From Janthinobacterium agaricidamnosum (GTDB taxonomy: Bacteria; Pseudomonadota; Gammaproteobacteria; Burkholderiales; Burkholderiaceae_D), in NCBI RefSeq assembly GCF_003667705.1, contig NZ_CP033019.1, positions 4,340,001 to 4,404,000 of the forward strand: 64,000 bases of DNA. The letters run 5' to 3'. Below, piece after piece: positions 43,648 through 53,583 of the stretch; positions within the stretch are counted from its first letter, which is position 1; every line of letters starts with the position of its first letter. The translations under genes were made by a program, and so were the position numbers. Under the pieces are notes generated by a model. It saw only the letters and a program-made list of their open reading frames with translations, was not told the DNA's origin and searched no databases.

Positions 43648-45388
43648 TTAAGTGTAGGGACGTATGACGCGCAGCGTGGCGTTTCCCCTCATGCGGCACC
43701 ATAGCAATGCAGATGGCAATGCTAGATCAAATCCATACCTCGCCTGCTCTCGGTCTTGTTTTTCGCGCGGCAGTTGCGCCAGATTGCCACCGGCCATCGT
43801 GTAAAAATAGTCCAGAACCTGATTTGGGTCTTCGAGCTTCAGCATAGTGTGATGCCGATGCTCGGGCAGGACGATGGCCACGGCATGCGGCCCGCCTGTC
43901 CACAGGCTACGCTCCATTGCGCCCCTTTGCAGTAGCCTGCGGAACAGATTCCATTCGTAGATTGCGACACCATCGATCTGATAAGCGCTGAAAGACGGCA
44001 GCGTGTGCACAACGACATAATGCGAGTTCGCGAGAATATGCTGGTCGGTCAGCCTGATATCGCCCAGTGCGCCCTTAATCTTTGCAAGCACGTCCTTTTC
44101 CGTAAGTCGTTGGCGCAAGGCGACCAGTCGCTTCACGCCTTTCGTCAGCGGCCAATTCTTGCCGCCCCAATAATTCAATTCATCGCCCAGATCAGCCGTA
44201 CGGCTATTGCGCTTCCACTTCGCCTGGATGAAAAATATCTGCCGCCGCGCCACCTCGAAAATGATCAGGTCGCAGTCGTACATCTTGCCTTTGCCATTTT
44301 CGCTCCGCTTGAATCCGGCCCGCACCACATAATCCGCTGGAGAAACGCGTCGCGTGATGTATTCCGTAATTTCCTTTTCAAATTTTTCGCCGAGGTCACG
44401 GGCCTGCTCCCCGCTCAAGGCGGCGGATTTGCAGCAATGGACCGCGTGTCCGAGCCCCGTTTTTCCCAGGCTCAGGCAGCCGCCAGCGTGCACGTAAATG
44501 CCGCGATTAGATGGAATAGCAGCGGCGCGATCAGCCAGCACGAGGTTCAGCAGGTCTCGATCAAGTTCAAGTCGCTCACATAGAGCATCGTTCGGTATGA
44601 CGCCCGCTTCGTCGGCGAGTCGGACAATTTCAAGCAGCGCGAACCAACGACACAGTTCGCGCGCGCCGCTGATCAGTTCCGACGAGGAGGCATCGCGTGC
44701 CATATACGTGCCGATAGAGAAGAAACTGTCCAGAAAAGCGTCTTCCAGCGTGTCGAGCAGCTCGGGCCGCAACAGTGTCAGGATGCTGGCGGTGCGGGTC
44801 AGGTCGCCATGACGCAGGTGGGTAATAACGTCACGCAGCACCAGCGTCAACGACAGTTGAGACTGCACCTCCATGGTCGTTGTGATCGTCCGGTTGTACA
44901 AGATTTCTCCACCGTGCGGCGTGAAGGAAAACGTCACCAGTTGGCGCGTTACCTGCGCTTCCAATATCCCCATCAGCGTCAGGAAGACCACTTCGTGGAA
45001 GCTGAATGCACGCACGGCAACCCGGCTGCTGTCAGCGTCGAGCTTGAACCGCTGGTTTGGCTGCTCGCTGCGCTGATGAACGAAGTCGGCGTGATCGCGG
45101 ACGAGTTCCTCCAGCAGTTCGACCTGTCGGGCGAGCACCAGTTCCGGCACCAGCGGAAGTTGGTCAGGTCCCAACTGCGCGACCTGCTGAAAGACGCGCT
45201 CAGCCTGGTGCACCTGCGACAACAATGTTCCACCTCGCCACGTCGGCATTGAGCTTGCCAGCGCCCGATAAACCTGCGCCAGATGCCACCAGCGCACAAC
45301 TTTCGTCGGTAAAGGGCTTTCTAAAAAAACGGGAAAGTGTCTTCCTTTCCGGCTCTTCCAGCATGGCGGCATCGAGATATATCAGCAT
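43648..45388 (-). CDS. PD-(D/E)XK-like nuclease-domain protein, probable frameshift near 5' end
   Basis: The main frame (stop at 43648, open up to 45372, 574 codons) encodes a mostly helical N-terminal part and a nuclease-like core: a Glu-containing helix FEKEITEYI, YDCDLIIFEV with Asp366/Asp368, and FFIQAKWKR with Lys385, the D...(Q)xK pattern of the PD-(D/E)XK fold. The first 48 residues of that frame look like non-coding sequence. A different frame starting at ATG 45388 gives a natural-looking MLIYLDAAMLEEPERKTL to ADVARW near 45222. Removing one base near 45215-45225 would join them. So the gene is either disrupted, misread in assembly, or starts late. I cannot name a system; restriction-like or defence roles are guesses. 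Confidence 0.55.
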
Positions 45389-45884
45389 GGGCAACAGAAA
45401 GCGATGGCATCAGGTCGAATAATGATAAACGAGTTTATGATTGTTGCCACCTGTTGCTTTTGAGAGCGGCCCTATGACCAGCGTCTTTCCAGCTGCAATC
45501 GCCAGAGCGCAGCATGCCAAGATTGACTGGGCCCACGAATAACGATGGCCACTTTCGCGAAATGGAGAGCGGAGCCTCCCCGTCCCGAAACACTCGCTCG
45601 ATGGTCTACTTGAAGACTTGCTCTGCAAAGGCGGCCACGGCCAAAGCAAGCACATCGTCTTGCGAAATGGAAATAGAATTTCATTCTACCCAGGCCGCCC
45701 CGACCTCCACAAGCGCGGCTTTTTCACATCCGCACGCAATACCCCGCTCCGCCCGCCGAAAGCGGTAAAATGACGGCCTTGAACCCAAGCTCCGCTCCAC
45801 TGGCGCGGCTTGGCACGCACAACAGCACCACCCACAGCCCGGCAGGCATGCCTTCCCTGCGGCCGGACCAACGACAAAGAACAC
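45389..45884. other. Intergenic region before mutS
   Basis: About 500 bp with no convincing gene. Short frames occur on both strands (a 22-codon frame from 45474, and a plus-strand frame with HSLDGLLEDLLCKGG near 45590) but none has a credible start and length. It is the boundary between the accessory stretch and mutS. Confidence 0.4.
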
Positions 45885-48575
45885 ATGACCACCGTCCCAA
45901 AAGAAATCAACGCCGCCGCGGCAAAGAAGAATTCGGCTGAAAAGCTCACGCCCATGATGCAACAATATATGGGCATCAAGGAAAACCACCCGACGATGCT
46001 GGTCTTCTACCGCATGGGCGATTTCTACGAGTTGTTTTTCGAAGATGCGGAAAAAGCGGCGCGCCTGCTGGGCATTACCCTGACGGCGCGCGGCGTGGCC
46101 AGCGGCAACCCCATCAAGATGTGCGGCGTGCCGTTTCACTCGCTGGACGGCTACCTGGCCAAGCTGGTCAAGCTGGGCGAGTCGGTGGCCATTTGCGAAC
46201 AGATCGGCGACCCGGCCACCAGCAAGGGACCCGTCGAGCGCAAGGTCATGCGCGTGGTCACGCCCGGCACCCTGACGGATGCGGACTTGCTGCCGGAAAA
46301 GGCCGAGCGCCCGCTGCTGGCCATGTGCAGCATCACGCAGCGCAAGACGGTCACCACGGGCCTGGCCTGGCTGTCGCTGGCCAGCGGCGCCTTGAAACTG
46401 ATGGAGTTTTCCGGCGACAGCGCCACCGTGGCGGCGCGCCTGCAGCAGGAATTGGAACGCATCGTGCCCGCTGAAATTCTCAGCGGCGACAACGGCAACC
46501 TGTTCGACGACTACGCGGGCACGCACATCAACCGCGTGCCGGATTGGCATTTCGATGTGGTGGGCGGCCACAAGGCACTGCTCGATCAATTGGGCGTGGC
46601 GACCCTGACGGGCTTTGGCGCCGATGGCCTCGGCGCCGCGTTCGGCGCGGCCGGCGCGCTGCTGCGCTATGCGCAATCGACGCAAGGGCGGGGCTTGCAG
46701 CACGTGCGCTCCTTGACGACGGAAACGGAAAGCGAATTCATCGGCCTGGACGCGGCCACGCGCCGCAACCTGGAATTGACGGAAACCATCCGCGGGCAGG
46801 AATCGCCGACCTTGTTCTCCCTGCTGGATCATTGCCGCACGGCCATGGGTTCGCGCATGCTGCGCCACTGGCTGCACCATGCGCGGCGCGACCAGAACGT
46901 GGCGCGCGCGCGCCATGAAGCGATTGCCGCGCTGGCGCAAAGCGAGGCGGCCGGTCCGCTCGCCGCCACGCTGGCGCAAGTACCCGATATCGAACGCATC
47001 ACCACACGCATCGCCCTGCTGTCGGCGCGTCCGCGCGACCTGGCCGCCCTGCGCGACGGCCTGCTGCAACTGCCGGCCCTGCGCGGCGACGTGGTCCGTT
47101 GTTATGGTCCCGGCCAGGGCGGCGAAACGGGTTTGCTGGCCGCCATCCACGGAGCCCTGGCCACGCCGGCCGCCTGCCTGGACTTGCTGGTGCGCGCCGT
47201 GGCGCAGGAACCGGCCGCCATGGTGCGCGACGGCGGCGTGTTCGCCACCGGTTTCGATGCCGAACTGGACGAATTGCGCGCCCTGTCGGAGAACGCGGGC
47301 CAGTTCCTGCTCGACCTGGAAACGCGCGAACGGGCCCGCACGGGCATCGCCAACCTGCGCGTCGAATACAACAAGGTGCACGGCTTCTATATCGAAGTCA
47401 CGCACGGCCAGACGGACAAGGTGCCGGACGACTACCGCCGCCGCCAGACCCTGAAGAACGCCGAGCGCTACATCACGCCCGAACTCAAGGTGTTCGAAGA
47501 CAAGGCCCTGTCGGCGCAAGACAAGGCCCTCGTACGCGAAAAACTGCTGTACGACCTGCTGCTGGCCGAGCTGGCGCCGTACATCGGCACCCTGCAGACG
47601 ATTTCGCAAGGCCTGGCCCAGCTCGACACCCTGAACGCGCTGACGGAACACGCGCAGCAGCACAACTGGGCCGCCCCGCAACTGGTCGACGAGCCGTGCA
47701 TCAACATCGTCGAAGGCCGCCACCCCGTGGTGGAAAAGCAGATCGAACGCTTCATCGCCAACGATTGCCGCCTCGTCAACGAACGCCGCCTGCTCTTGAT
47801 TACCGGTCCGAACATGGGCGGTAAATCGACGTTCATGCGCCAGGTGGCATTGATCACCCTGCTGGCCTACGTGGGCAGTTACGTGCCGGCCGCATCCGCC
47901 ACCATCGGCCCCATCGACCGCATCTTCACGCGTATCGGCGCCACCGACGACCTGGCGGGCGGACGCTCGACCTTCATGGTGGAAATGACGGAATCGGCAG
48001 CGATTTTGAACGGCGCCACCGAGCATTCGCTGGTGCTGATGGATGAAGTGGGCCGCGGCACTTCGACCTTCGACGGCCTGGCCCTGGCCTGGGCCATCGC
48101 GCGCCATCTGATCGACAGCAGCCGCAGTTTCACCCTGTTCGCCACGCACTACTTTGAGCTGACGCAATTGCCGGACAGCCATCCGAGCGCCGCCAACGTG
48201 CATCTGTCCGCCGTCGAGCACAAGGACAGCATCGTCTTCCTGCACGCCGTGCAAGCCGGTCCCGCCTCGCAAAGCTACGGCTTGCAGGTGGCGCAGCTGG
48301 CCGGCGTGCCGCAGCCCGTGATCAAGGCCGCGCGCAAGCACCTGGCGCGCCTGGAAGCGCAGGCGCTCGACGCCACGCCGCAGCGCGACCTGTTCGCCGC
48401 CCCGGCCGCCGATCCGTATGCGCAAGAGGAAGAAGAGGCGGCGGCGCCGCTGGCCGCATTGAACGCGGCGCAGCAAGCCTTGCTCGACGCCATCGCCGAC
48501 CTCGATCCCGACGCGCTCACGCCGCGCGATGCGCTGGAGCAGCTGTATCAGTTGAAACGGCTGGCCGCCGCATGA
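45885..48575 (+). CDS. mutS: DNA mismatch repair protein MutS
   Basis: An 896-residue MutS. The mismatch-reading motif [15 protein letters not shown] (Phe-x-Glu in DFYELF) sits near the N-terminus, followed by connector, core and clamp regions. The ATPase has Walker [14 protein letters not shown] (about 641) and Walker [16 protein letters not shown], and the C-terminal helix-turn-helix is [11 protein letters not shown]. The ATG at 45885 is chosen because upstream residues are not family-like; no strong ribosome site precedes it. It recognises base mismatches and recruits MutL. It overlaps the next gene by 4 bp. Confidence 0.96.
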   Translation: MTTVPKEINAAAAKKNSAEKLTPMMQQYMGIKENHPTMLVFYRMGDFYELFFEDAEKAARLLGITLTARGVASGNPIKMCGVPFHSLDGYLAKLVKLGESVAICEQIGDPATSKGPVERKVMRVVTPGTLTDADLLPEKAERPLLAMCSITQRKTVTTGLAWLSLASGALKLMEFSGDSATVAARLQQELERIVPAEILSGDNGNLFDDYAGTHINRVPDWHFDVVGGHKALLDQLGVATLTGFGADGLGAAFGAAGALLRYAQSTQGRGLQHVRSLTTETESEFIGLDAATRRNLELTETIRGQESPTLFSLLDHCRTAMGSRMLRHWLHHARRDQNVARARHEAIAALAQSEAAGPLAATLAQVPDIERITTRIALLSARPRDLAALRDGLLQLPALRGDVVRCYGPGQGGETGLLAAIHGALATPAACLDLLVRAVAQEPAAMVRDGGVFATGFDAELDELRALSENAGQFLLDLETRERARTGIANLRVEYNKVHGFYIEVTHGQTDKVPDDYRRRQTLKNAERYITPELKVFEDKALSAQDKALVREKLLYDLLLAELAPYIGTLQTISQGLAQLDTLNALTEHAQQHNWAAPQLVDEPCINIVEGRHPVVEKQIERFIANDCRLVNERRLLLITGPNMGGKSTFMRQVALITLLAYVGSYVPAASATIGPIDRIFTRIGATDDLAGGRSTFMVEMTESAAILNGATEHSLVLMDEVGRGTSTFDGLALAWAIARHLIDSSRSFTLFATHYFELTQLPDSHPSAANVHLSAVEHKDSIVFLHAVQAGPASQSYGLQVAQLAGVPQPVIKAARKHLARLEAQALDATPQRDLFAAPAADPYAQEEEEAAAPLAALNAAQQALLDAIADLDPDALTPRDALEQLYQLKRLAAA

Positions 48576-49609
48576 CGATCCGGCGCGGCACGATCCGCCT
48601 GCTGGCCGCCGGCTTGCTGGCCGTCAGCCTGCCATGGCAAGCGGCGCTGGCCGCCCCTGGCGACCAGGCCGGCTTCGAGTTTGCCGTGCTGGGCCATTCC
48701 TTCAACGCGGGGCCCGACGATGGCCCCCTGAAAAAAGCCATCGCGGACACCAGCGCTTTCAACGCGTCCTTCGTCGTGGCCACCGGCATCAAGGCCGCCA
48801 GCGAATCGTGCAGCGACAAGCTGTACAGCCAACGCAAGGACCTGCTGGACGCCAGCGGCCCGCCGCTGATCGTCTCGCTGTCGGCCAGCGACTGGGCCAA
48901 CTGCCGCAATTCGCGCGGCCGCATCAACGCCATCGAGCGCCTGAACCGCCTGCGCGACGTGTATTTCGCCGACGACCAGAGCCTGGGCCAGCGCAAGCTG
49001 ACCCTGTCACGATTGTCATCGACGGCGAAATTCCGCAGCTATGCGGAAAACGCCCACTGGGAATACGGCGGCGTGCTGTTTGCCACCATCAACCTGCCCG
49101 CAAATAACAACCATTTCCTGCCAGAAGCCGGCCGCAACAGCGAATTCGAAGACCGGCTGGTCGCCAACCGTTCCTGGCTGCAGCGCCTGTTCGCCATGGC
49201 GCAACGAAAGAAACTCGACGGCATCGTGCTGTTTTCCGATGGCGACATGGGCGTGCTCGATGAAGACGACAATTCGCTGCTGCCCAGCTTTAGTTCGAAA
49301 CAGGATGGTTTTGCCGGACCGCGCAAGCAGGTGCGCACCCTGGCGAAGAAGTTCAGCGGCAAGGTGTTATTGATCGATACGCAGCGCGAAGCCGAAGCGG
49401 ACGGCAAGGAAGGCAAAAACAAAAAGGCCGCGGCCAGGACGGACGCGCCAAAAATCAGCTGGAAAGGCAACCTGGGCCACGTCAGCATCGACAACGACTG
49501 GTCCGCCATTGCCGTACGGCCCGGCAAGACGCCATTCTTTGAGGTACGTCAACGTGCCACCCGCCCATCGGCGCAAGCGAGGGCCAAGGCGTCAACGCTA
49601 CGTCGTTAA
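48572..49609 (+). CDS. Secreted protein of unknown function coupled to mutS
   Basis: A 345-residue protein with a signal peptide (about 1-27, AALAAPG). The mature part starts [23 protein letters not shown], which resembles the opening of calcineurin-like phosphoesterases, but the usual DxH and GNHE metal motifs are missing. It has a segment [21 protein letters not shown] and a Lys/Arg-rich tail. Its ATG overlaps the mutS stop (ATGA). The partnership with mutS is probably only one of shared transcription. Confidence 0.65.
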   Translation: MTIRRGTIRLLAAGLLAVSLPWQAALAAPGDQAGFEFAVLGHSFNAGPDDGPLKKAIADTSAFNASFVVATGIKAASESCSDKLYSQRKDLLDASGPPLIVSLSASDWANCRNSRGRINAIERLNRLRDVYFADDQSLGQRKLTLSRLSSTAKFRSYAENAHWEYGGVLFATINLPANNNHFLPEAGRNSEFEDRLVANRSWLQRLFAMAQRKKLDGIVLFSDGDMGVLDEDDNSLLPSFSSKQDGFAGPRKQVRTLAKKFSGKVLLIDTQREAEADGKEGKNKKAAARTDAPKISWKGNLGHVSIDNDWSAIAVRPGKTPFFEVRQRATRPSAQARAKASTLRR

Positions 49610-49628
49610 TTACAGCGGCACAAACGAA

Positions 49629-49651
49629 CAGGCCGGCATATAGCCGGCCTG
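49629..49651. terminator. Hairpin between convergent genes
   Basis: Perfect 9-bp stem CAGGCCGGC/GCCGGCCTG with ATATA loop, between the secreted-protein gene and slyD. No T run on either side, so termination is uncertain. Confidence 0.4.
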
Positions 49652-49663
49652 GAACAAGCGGTA

Positions 49664-50209
49664 TTAATGAATCGGGTGCGTGCGGAAGTGATCGCCCTCT
49701 TCGCCTTCATCATCTTCATCGCCATGGTCATGGCCGTGTGCGCCATGCACGTGGCCATGGGCGATTTCTTCTTCGGTGGCTTCGCGCACGTCAGCGACGG
49801 TCAGCGAGAAGCGCAGCGCGATGCCGGCCAGTGGATGGTTGCCATCCAGCACGACTTTGTCGTCGGCGATATCGGTCACGGTGAAGATCATCGCTTCTTC
49901 GTCCGGCGAATCGCTTTCCGGCATGCCTTCGAACTGCATGCCCACTTCCAGCGGCTCAGGCAGGCGATTGCGCGGCTCGACCTTGACCAGGGCGGGATCG
50001 TATTCACCGAAAGCATCATCCGGTTCGATCTGGATCGTGTTGGAATAGCCAACTTCCTTGCCGTCGAGCTCTTCTTCGATCTTCGGCAGGGTGTTTTCAT
50101 AATCACCGTGCAGGTAGACCATCGGCTGACGGCCGTCTTCGATCAGATTGTCTTGCGCGTCTGACAGTTTGTAGTTGACAGTCACGACCGTATTTTTGGC
50201 AATCTTCAT
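49664..50209 (-). CDS. slyD: FKBP-type peptidyl-prolyl isomerase SlyD
   Basis: A 181-residue SlyD-type isomerase and chaperone. The split FKBP domain (NTVVTVNYKLSDAQDN, PMVYLHGDYENTLPKIEEEL) holds an inserted IF chaperone flap (about 70-125). A His/Asp/Glu-rich metal-binding tail follows (HGHVHGAHGHDHGDEDDEG). SlyD speeds proline isomerisation and helps nickel delivery. The start at 50209 has an AAGGAAG ribosome site. Confidence 0.92.
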   Translation of the reverse strand: MKIAKNTVVTVNYKLSDAQDNLIEDGRQPMVYLHGDYENTLPKIEEELDGKEVGYSNTIQIEPDDAFGEYDPALVKVEPRNRLPEPLEVGMQFEGMPESDSPDEEAMIFTVTDIADDKVVLDGNHPLAGIALRFSLTVADVREATEEEIAHGHVHGAHGHDHGDEDDEGEEGDHFRTHPIH

Positions 50210-50302
50210 TATGCTTCCTTTCATTGTATAAGCTGGCAAATTATACCTTCACGCCGCCAACGGCAGGCGCATTCCTGCATTTCCGGTTGTTATAATGGGC
50301 GC

Positions 50303-51424
50303 ATGAAAAAATTAACTCTCCTCGGCGATATCACGCCGGCGCAATTCCTGCGCGACTACTGGCATAAAAAACCCTTGTTGATCCGTCAAGCCGTGCCTGG
50401 CTTCAAGGCGCTGTTCGATGTCAAGGCCCTGGCCGAGCTGGCTGCCCTGGACCACGTCGAATCGCGTCTGGTCAGCCATGCGGATGGACACTGGAACATG
50501 CAGCAAGGTCCACTGACCAGCCTGCCCTCGCTCAAACAGAAGGAATGGACCCTGCTGGTGCAGGGCGCCAACTTGCACAGCGCCAAGGCCGACGCCCTGC
50601 TGCGCCAGTTCCGCTTCCTGCCCGACGCGCGCCTGGACGACCTGATGGTCAGCTTCGCCACCGATGGCGGCGGCGTGGGCCCGCATTTCGATTCCTATGA
50701 CGTATTCCTTCTGCAAGGCCAGGGCAAGCGCCACTGGCGCATCGGTGCGCAGAAGGACCTGAGCCTCATCGACGGCTTGCCGCTGAAAATCCTCAGCAAC
50801 TTCACGCCCGACGAAGAATTCACGCTGGAACCGGGCGACATGCTGTATTTGCCGCCCCACTACGCGCACGACGGCGTGGCCATCGGCGACTGCCAGACGT
50901 ATTCGATCGGTTTCCGCTCGCCATCGTTCCAGGAACTGGGCGAAGCTTTCCTGCAATTCATGGCCGATTCGATCGACTTGCCGGGCATTTACAGCGATCC
51001 CGACCTGAAAGCGTCGGGCAAGCCGGCGGAAATCCCCCGTGAAATGCTCAGCACCATCGCGGAAGAAATGAACAAGGTGCGCTTCACGGAAGAAGACGTG
51101 ACCATTTTCCTGGGCGAACACCTGTCGGAACCGAAGCACAATGTGTTTTTCACGCCGCTGTCCAAGCCGCTGACGGTGGGCCGCTTCGCGGACGCCGCGC
51201 AGAAAAAGGGTGTCGTGTTGTCGCGCAAGACGCTGATGCTGTATCGTGGCAAGAATGTCTTCATCAATGGCGAATCGTTTGCCATTGGCAAGGCCGACAA
51301 AACGGCCCTGGAAACCTTGGCCAACGAACGCGCCCTCGATGGCGCCGCCGTGGCACAGGCGTCCGATGACGTGATGGATGCTTTGTATACCTGGTATCAG
51401 GATGGCTGGATCGAACTGGCTTGA
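50303..51424 (+). CDS. roxA: JmjC/cupin ribosomal oxygenase (uL16 3-hydroxylase, YcfD-like)
   Basis: A 373-residue 2-oxoglutarate/Fe(II)-dependent oxygenase. The iron triad is His128, Asp130 (GPHFDSYDVF) and His189 (LPPHYAHDG). A C-terminal winged-helix-like dimerisation part follows. The E. coli homologue YcfD hydroxylates an arginine in ribosomal protein uL16. Length and motif spacing fit. It is divergent from slyD with about 90 bp between. Confidence 0.9.
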   Translation: MKKLTLLGDITPAQFLRDYWHKKPLLIRQAVPGFKALFDVKALAELAALDHVESRLVSHADGHWNMQQGPLTSLPSLKQKEWTLLVQGANLHSAKADALLRQFRFLPDARLDDLMVSFATDGGGVGPHFDSYDVFLLQGQGKRHWRIGAQKDLSLIDGLPLKILSNFTPDEEFTLEPGDMLYLPPHYAHDGVAIGDCQTYSIGFRSPSFQELGEAFLQFMADSIDLPGIYSDPDLKASGKPAEIPREMLSTIAEEMNKVRFTEEDVTIFLGEHLSEPKHNVFFTPLSKPLTVGRFADAAQKKGVVLSRKTLMLYRGKNVFINGESFAIGKADKTALETLANERALDGAAVAQASDDVMDALYTWYQDGWIELA

Positions 51425-51777
51425 ATGAGCGTGTCGTAGCAAAGTGGTATTACAGTAGGTAAAATAACAGCTTCTGCGCCAGCGCAATGAAACATATTAT
51501 TTTTATATCGTTTTGTCGCGCTTTCGCAAATCGCTTACACTTGCTTGCAATTTGCTTCGGCAAATATTGCGATATCACAAAATAGTTGCGAATTTGCCTC
51601 TTGCTCCTATTGCGACGCACCAAAAATCGCTATAATATTCGGTTAGGAAGTTTCCGTTGTCTGGCAGGCACCACCTGGTACGAAAAGCCTTCGAAGACGA
51701 CCTAACGAGCGATAATTACCGGTAATTATTCATCGCAACAATATTGATTTATTTTTTGAAATAATTAAGGAAAACAA
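51425..51777 (+). other. AT-rich promoter and structured leader of the Ala-rich lipoprotein gene
   Basis: About 350 bp. The first 200 bp are AT-rich with many GCAAAT/TTGC runs. A TATAAT lies at 51631-51636. The predicted mRNA leader (about 135 nt) holds a GTTAGG/CCTAAC long-range pair (51642-51647 with 51701-51706), a GGAA/TTCC mini-hairpin and a perfect 18-bp palindrome at 51712-51729. No protein gene is seen. Confidence 0.5.
51610..51636 (+). promoter_or_regulatory. Candidate promoter of the Ala-rich lipoprotein gene
   Basis: TTGCGA, 15-nt spacer, TATAAT (51631-51636). The -10 is perfect; the spacer is 2 nt short. The start would be near 51643, giving a leader of about 135 nt. Confidence 0.5.
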
Positions 51778-52032
51778 ATGAAAAAATCCCTGCTGATCGC
51801 CTCCCTGATGGTTGTTGCTCTGGCTGCTTGCAGCAAAAAAGAAGAAGCTCCTGCACCAGCACCAGTAGTTGAAACCCCAGCACCAGCACCAGCAGTTGAA
51901 GCTGCTCCAGCTGCTGCTGCTGACGCTGCTGCTTCGGCCGCTACCGACGCTGCTGCTGCTGCTTCGAGCGCTGCTTCGGCCGCTTCGGACGCTGCTGCTG
52001 CCGCTTCGGCTGCTGCATCGGCTGCTAAGTAA
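51778..52032 (+). CDS. Small Ala-rich lipoprotein
   Basis: An 84-residue lipoprotein. Signal peptide MKKSLLIASLMVVALAAC with lipobox Cys18, then a Lys/Glu patch, a Pro-Ala linker and a tail made of Ala with regularly spaced Asp and Ser (DAAAAASSAASAASDAAAA). The tail could form a single long helix or coiled coil, reminiscent of Lpp, though it is not Lpp by sequence. GGAAAAC precedes the ATG. A strong terminator follows. The long structured leader suggests post-transcriptional control and perhaps high expression. Confidence 0.75.
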   Translation: MKKSLLIASLMVVALAACSKKEEAPAPAPVVETPAPAPAVEAAPAAAADAAASAATDAAAAASSAASAASDAAAAASAAASAAK

Positions 52033-52051
52033 TTAGCACCCAGCACTAGAG

Positions 52052-52078
52052 AAAGCCGGCCTTAGGGCCGGCTTTTTT
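52052..52078 (+). terminator. Rho-independent terminator after the lipoprotein gene
   Basis: Perfect 10-bp stem AAAGCCGGCC/GGCCGGCTTT with TTAG loop and T run. Confidence 0.88.
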
Positions 52079-52086
52079 GTTGGGTA

Positions 52087-52206
52087 AACGCCCAACCAAA
52101 CCTACTGCGCGCGGCGCTTTGCGGCCTGCGATGCTCACCGTACTAAAGTACGGTTGCGCTTCTTAGCCACAAATCACTGGCGCTCGCTACGGTTTTGTTG
52201 GGCGTT
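52087..52206 (+). repeat. Interspersed structured repeat, copy 1
   Basis: About 120 bp. The core (about 52105-52190) matches the reverse complement of 57585-57665 with few changes and contains CCGTACT-AA-AGTACGG. The ends form a 10-bp perfect inverted repeat AACGCCCAAC/GTTGGGCGTT, then a C/T mismatch, then AAACC/GGTTT. It lies between two terminators. Confidence 0.8.
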
Positions 52207-52232
52207 GCTACGTCCAAGTGCATTCACAATTA

Positions 52233-52268
52233 AAAAAGGCTGACCCGGTTTCCCGGGCCAGCCTTTTT
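52233..52268 (-). terminator. Terminator of bamC
   Basis: Stem of about 16 bp with one mismatch (AAAAAGGCTG...CAGCCTTTTT arms, TTTC loop). The A/T ends let it work on both strands; it lies 40 bp after the bamC stop. Confidence 0.8.
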
Positions 52269-52308
52269 AATGCGCGGCAGGTTCTGATGCCTGCCGCGAA
52301 TGTAGCGC

Positions 52309-53502
52309 TTATTTCAACTGATCATTCAGCAGACCCAGGATCTTCTCGGCCACCGGCGAGGTATCGGGTTTGCCTTCGTTGCTGAGGACGCTGACCAAGC
52401 TGGTCGAGCCAGTGCCGGCCTTGACCAGGACGCGGTAGCGCTGCGCTTCCTTGTCCTTGTCGGACGACGAGCCCCAGCTGAACAGCTTCGAGAAGAAGCC
52501 ATCTTTCTTGACCGCGTCCGGATCGACGTAACGCACGAAATACGTGCCTTGCGTGCGGTCGCGGTCTTCCACGGTGAAGCCGACGCGGTCCAGCGCCAGG
52601 CCGACACGGCGCCAGGCGCGGTCGAAACCCTCATCGACTTCGATGGCGCGCGCCGGCGTGGCGGCATCGCCCACCAGCTTGGCGTGCTGCGGCTGCACAA
52701 TCGCGGCATCGACGGACGTCTTCGCTTGTGCTTCGTCGCTGGCCGCGCCCAGGCGCGTCATCAGCTTGGCCAGGAATTGCGCTTCCAGGCCCGGATCGTT
52801 CGGGCGAGCGGTCCAGGTGGTGGTTTCCTTGTCGCGGCCGGTGACAACCTCTTCCACGCCGCGGTGGCTGATGTAGATCTCGGTCGAACCGTCGGCCAGG
52901 CGCTCCACGCGGGTACGGAACTTGTCTTTTTCACCGGTCGAGTACAGCGAATCGAAGGCCTTGCCGATGGTGCTGCGGATAAAGTCTTGCGGCACCTTGG
53001 CGCGGTTTTCGTTCCACTCGGTTTCCATGATGCCAGCCGTCGGCTGGTCGACGGCAATGGTAAAGCCCGAATCTTCCCAGAATTGCTTGAGCTGCGGCCA
53101 CAGCACCTCGGGCGACTGCTTGACGACCAGCCAGCGCTGGTTGCCCGCACGCTCGACCTTCACGCCGCCTGCCGTGACCGGCACCACGCCGACCACGCCG
53201 TCGGCGCCCACAACGACCGGGGTACCGGCCGTGGCGTTGCGCTGCGCGTTGTAGCCGGACGCCGTGGCCACGCCGTTTTTCGCATCCGGCAAGGAGTAGC
53301 GGTTGTCCTGCTGCAATTGCGTCAGGTCAGGCGGCACGTCCAGGGTGCCGGCTTTCTTGACCGACTTGTAGTCGACCTTGTCGCCGCCGACTACCGAACT
53401 GATCATGCCGCAGCCCGCGAGGCTGGCTGCGACGGCGCCGATGACGATGCCGCGGACGGCGATGGTGGCAGGCGCCGATTGGTTTTTCTTGCAATTAGTC
53501 AT
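52309..53502 (-). CDS. bamC: Outer-membrane assembly lipoprotein BamC
   Basis: A 397-residue lipoprotein of the BAM complex that inserts beta-barrel proteins in the outer membrane. Lipobox SLAGC (Cys31). The conserved unstructured N-terminal segment VDYKSVKKAGTLDVPPDLTQ (BamD-binding) and two helix-grip domains (QRWLVVKQSPEVLWPQLKQF; FDRAWRRVGLALDRVGFTVED) are visible. It is downstream of dapA on the same strand, the same order as dapA-bamC (nlpB) in many proteobacteria. Confidence 0.93.
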   Translation of the reverse strand: MTNCKKNQSAPATIAVRGIVIGAVAASLAGCGMISSVVGGDKVDYKSVKKAGTLDVPPDLTQLQQDNRYSLPDAKNGVATASGYNAQRNATAGTPVVVGADGVVGVVPVTAGGVKVERAGNQRWLVVKQSPEVLWPQLKQFWEDSGFTIAVDQPTAGIMETEWNENRAKVPQDFIRSTIGKAFDSLYSTGEKDKFRTRVERLADGSTEIYISHRGVEEVVTGRDKETTTWTARPNDPGLEAQFLAKLMTRLGAASDEAQAKTSVDAAIVQPQHAKLVGDAATPARAIEVDEGFDRAWRRVGLALDRVGFTVEDRDRTQGTYFVRYVDPDAVKKDGFFSKLFSWGSSSDKDKEAQRYRVLVKAGTGSTSLVSVLSNEGKPDTSPVAEKILGLLNDQLK

Positions 53503-53583
53503 GTCGTAACTGGATAAGAAGCTAAGTAGCAGCTGGAATCAGGGAAGGTCCGGACTGGTCAAGTCCGGGCTTGAAGTTCGGCC

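Noticed and set aside
45474..45770. Short plus-strand frames before mutS, including one with HSLDGLLEDLLCKGG
   Set aside because: The first ends after 22 codons and the second has no start codon or ribosome site in a fitting place; too little to call a gene or remnant.
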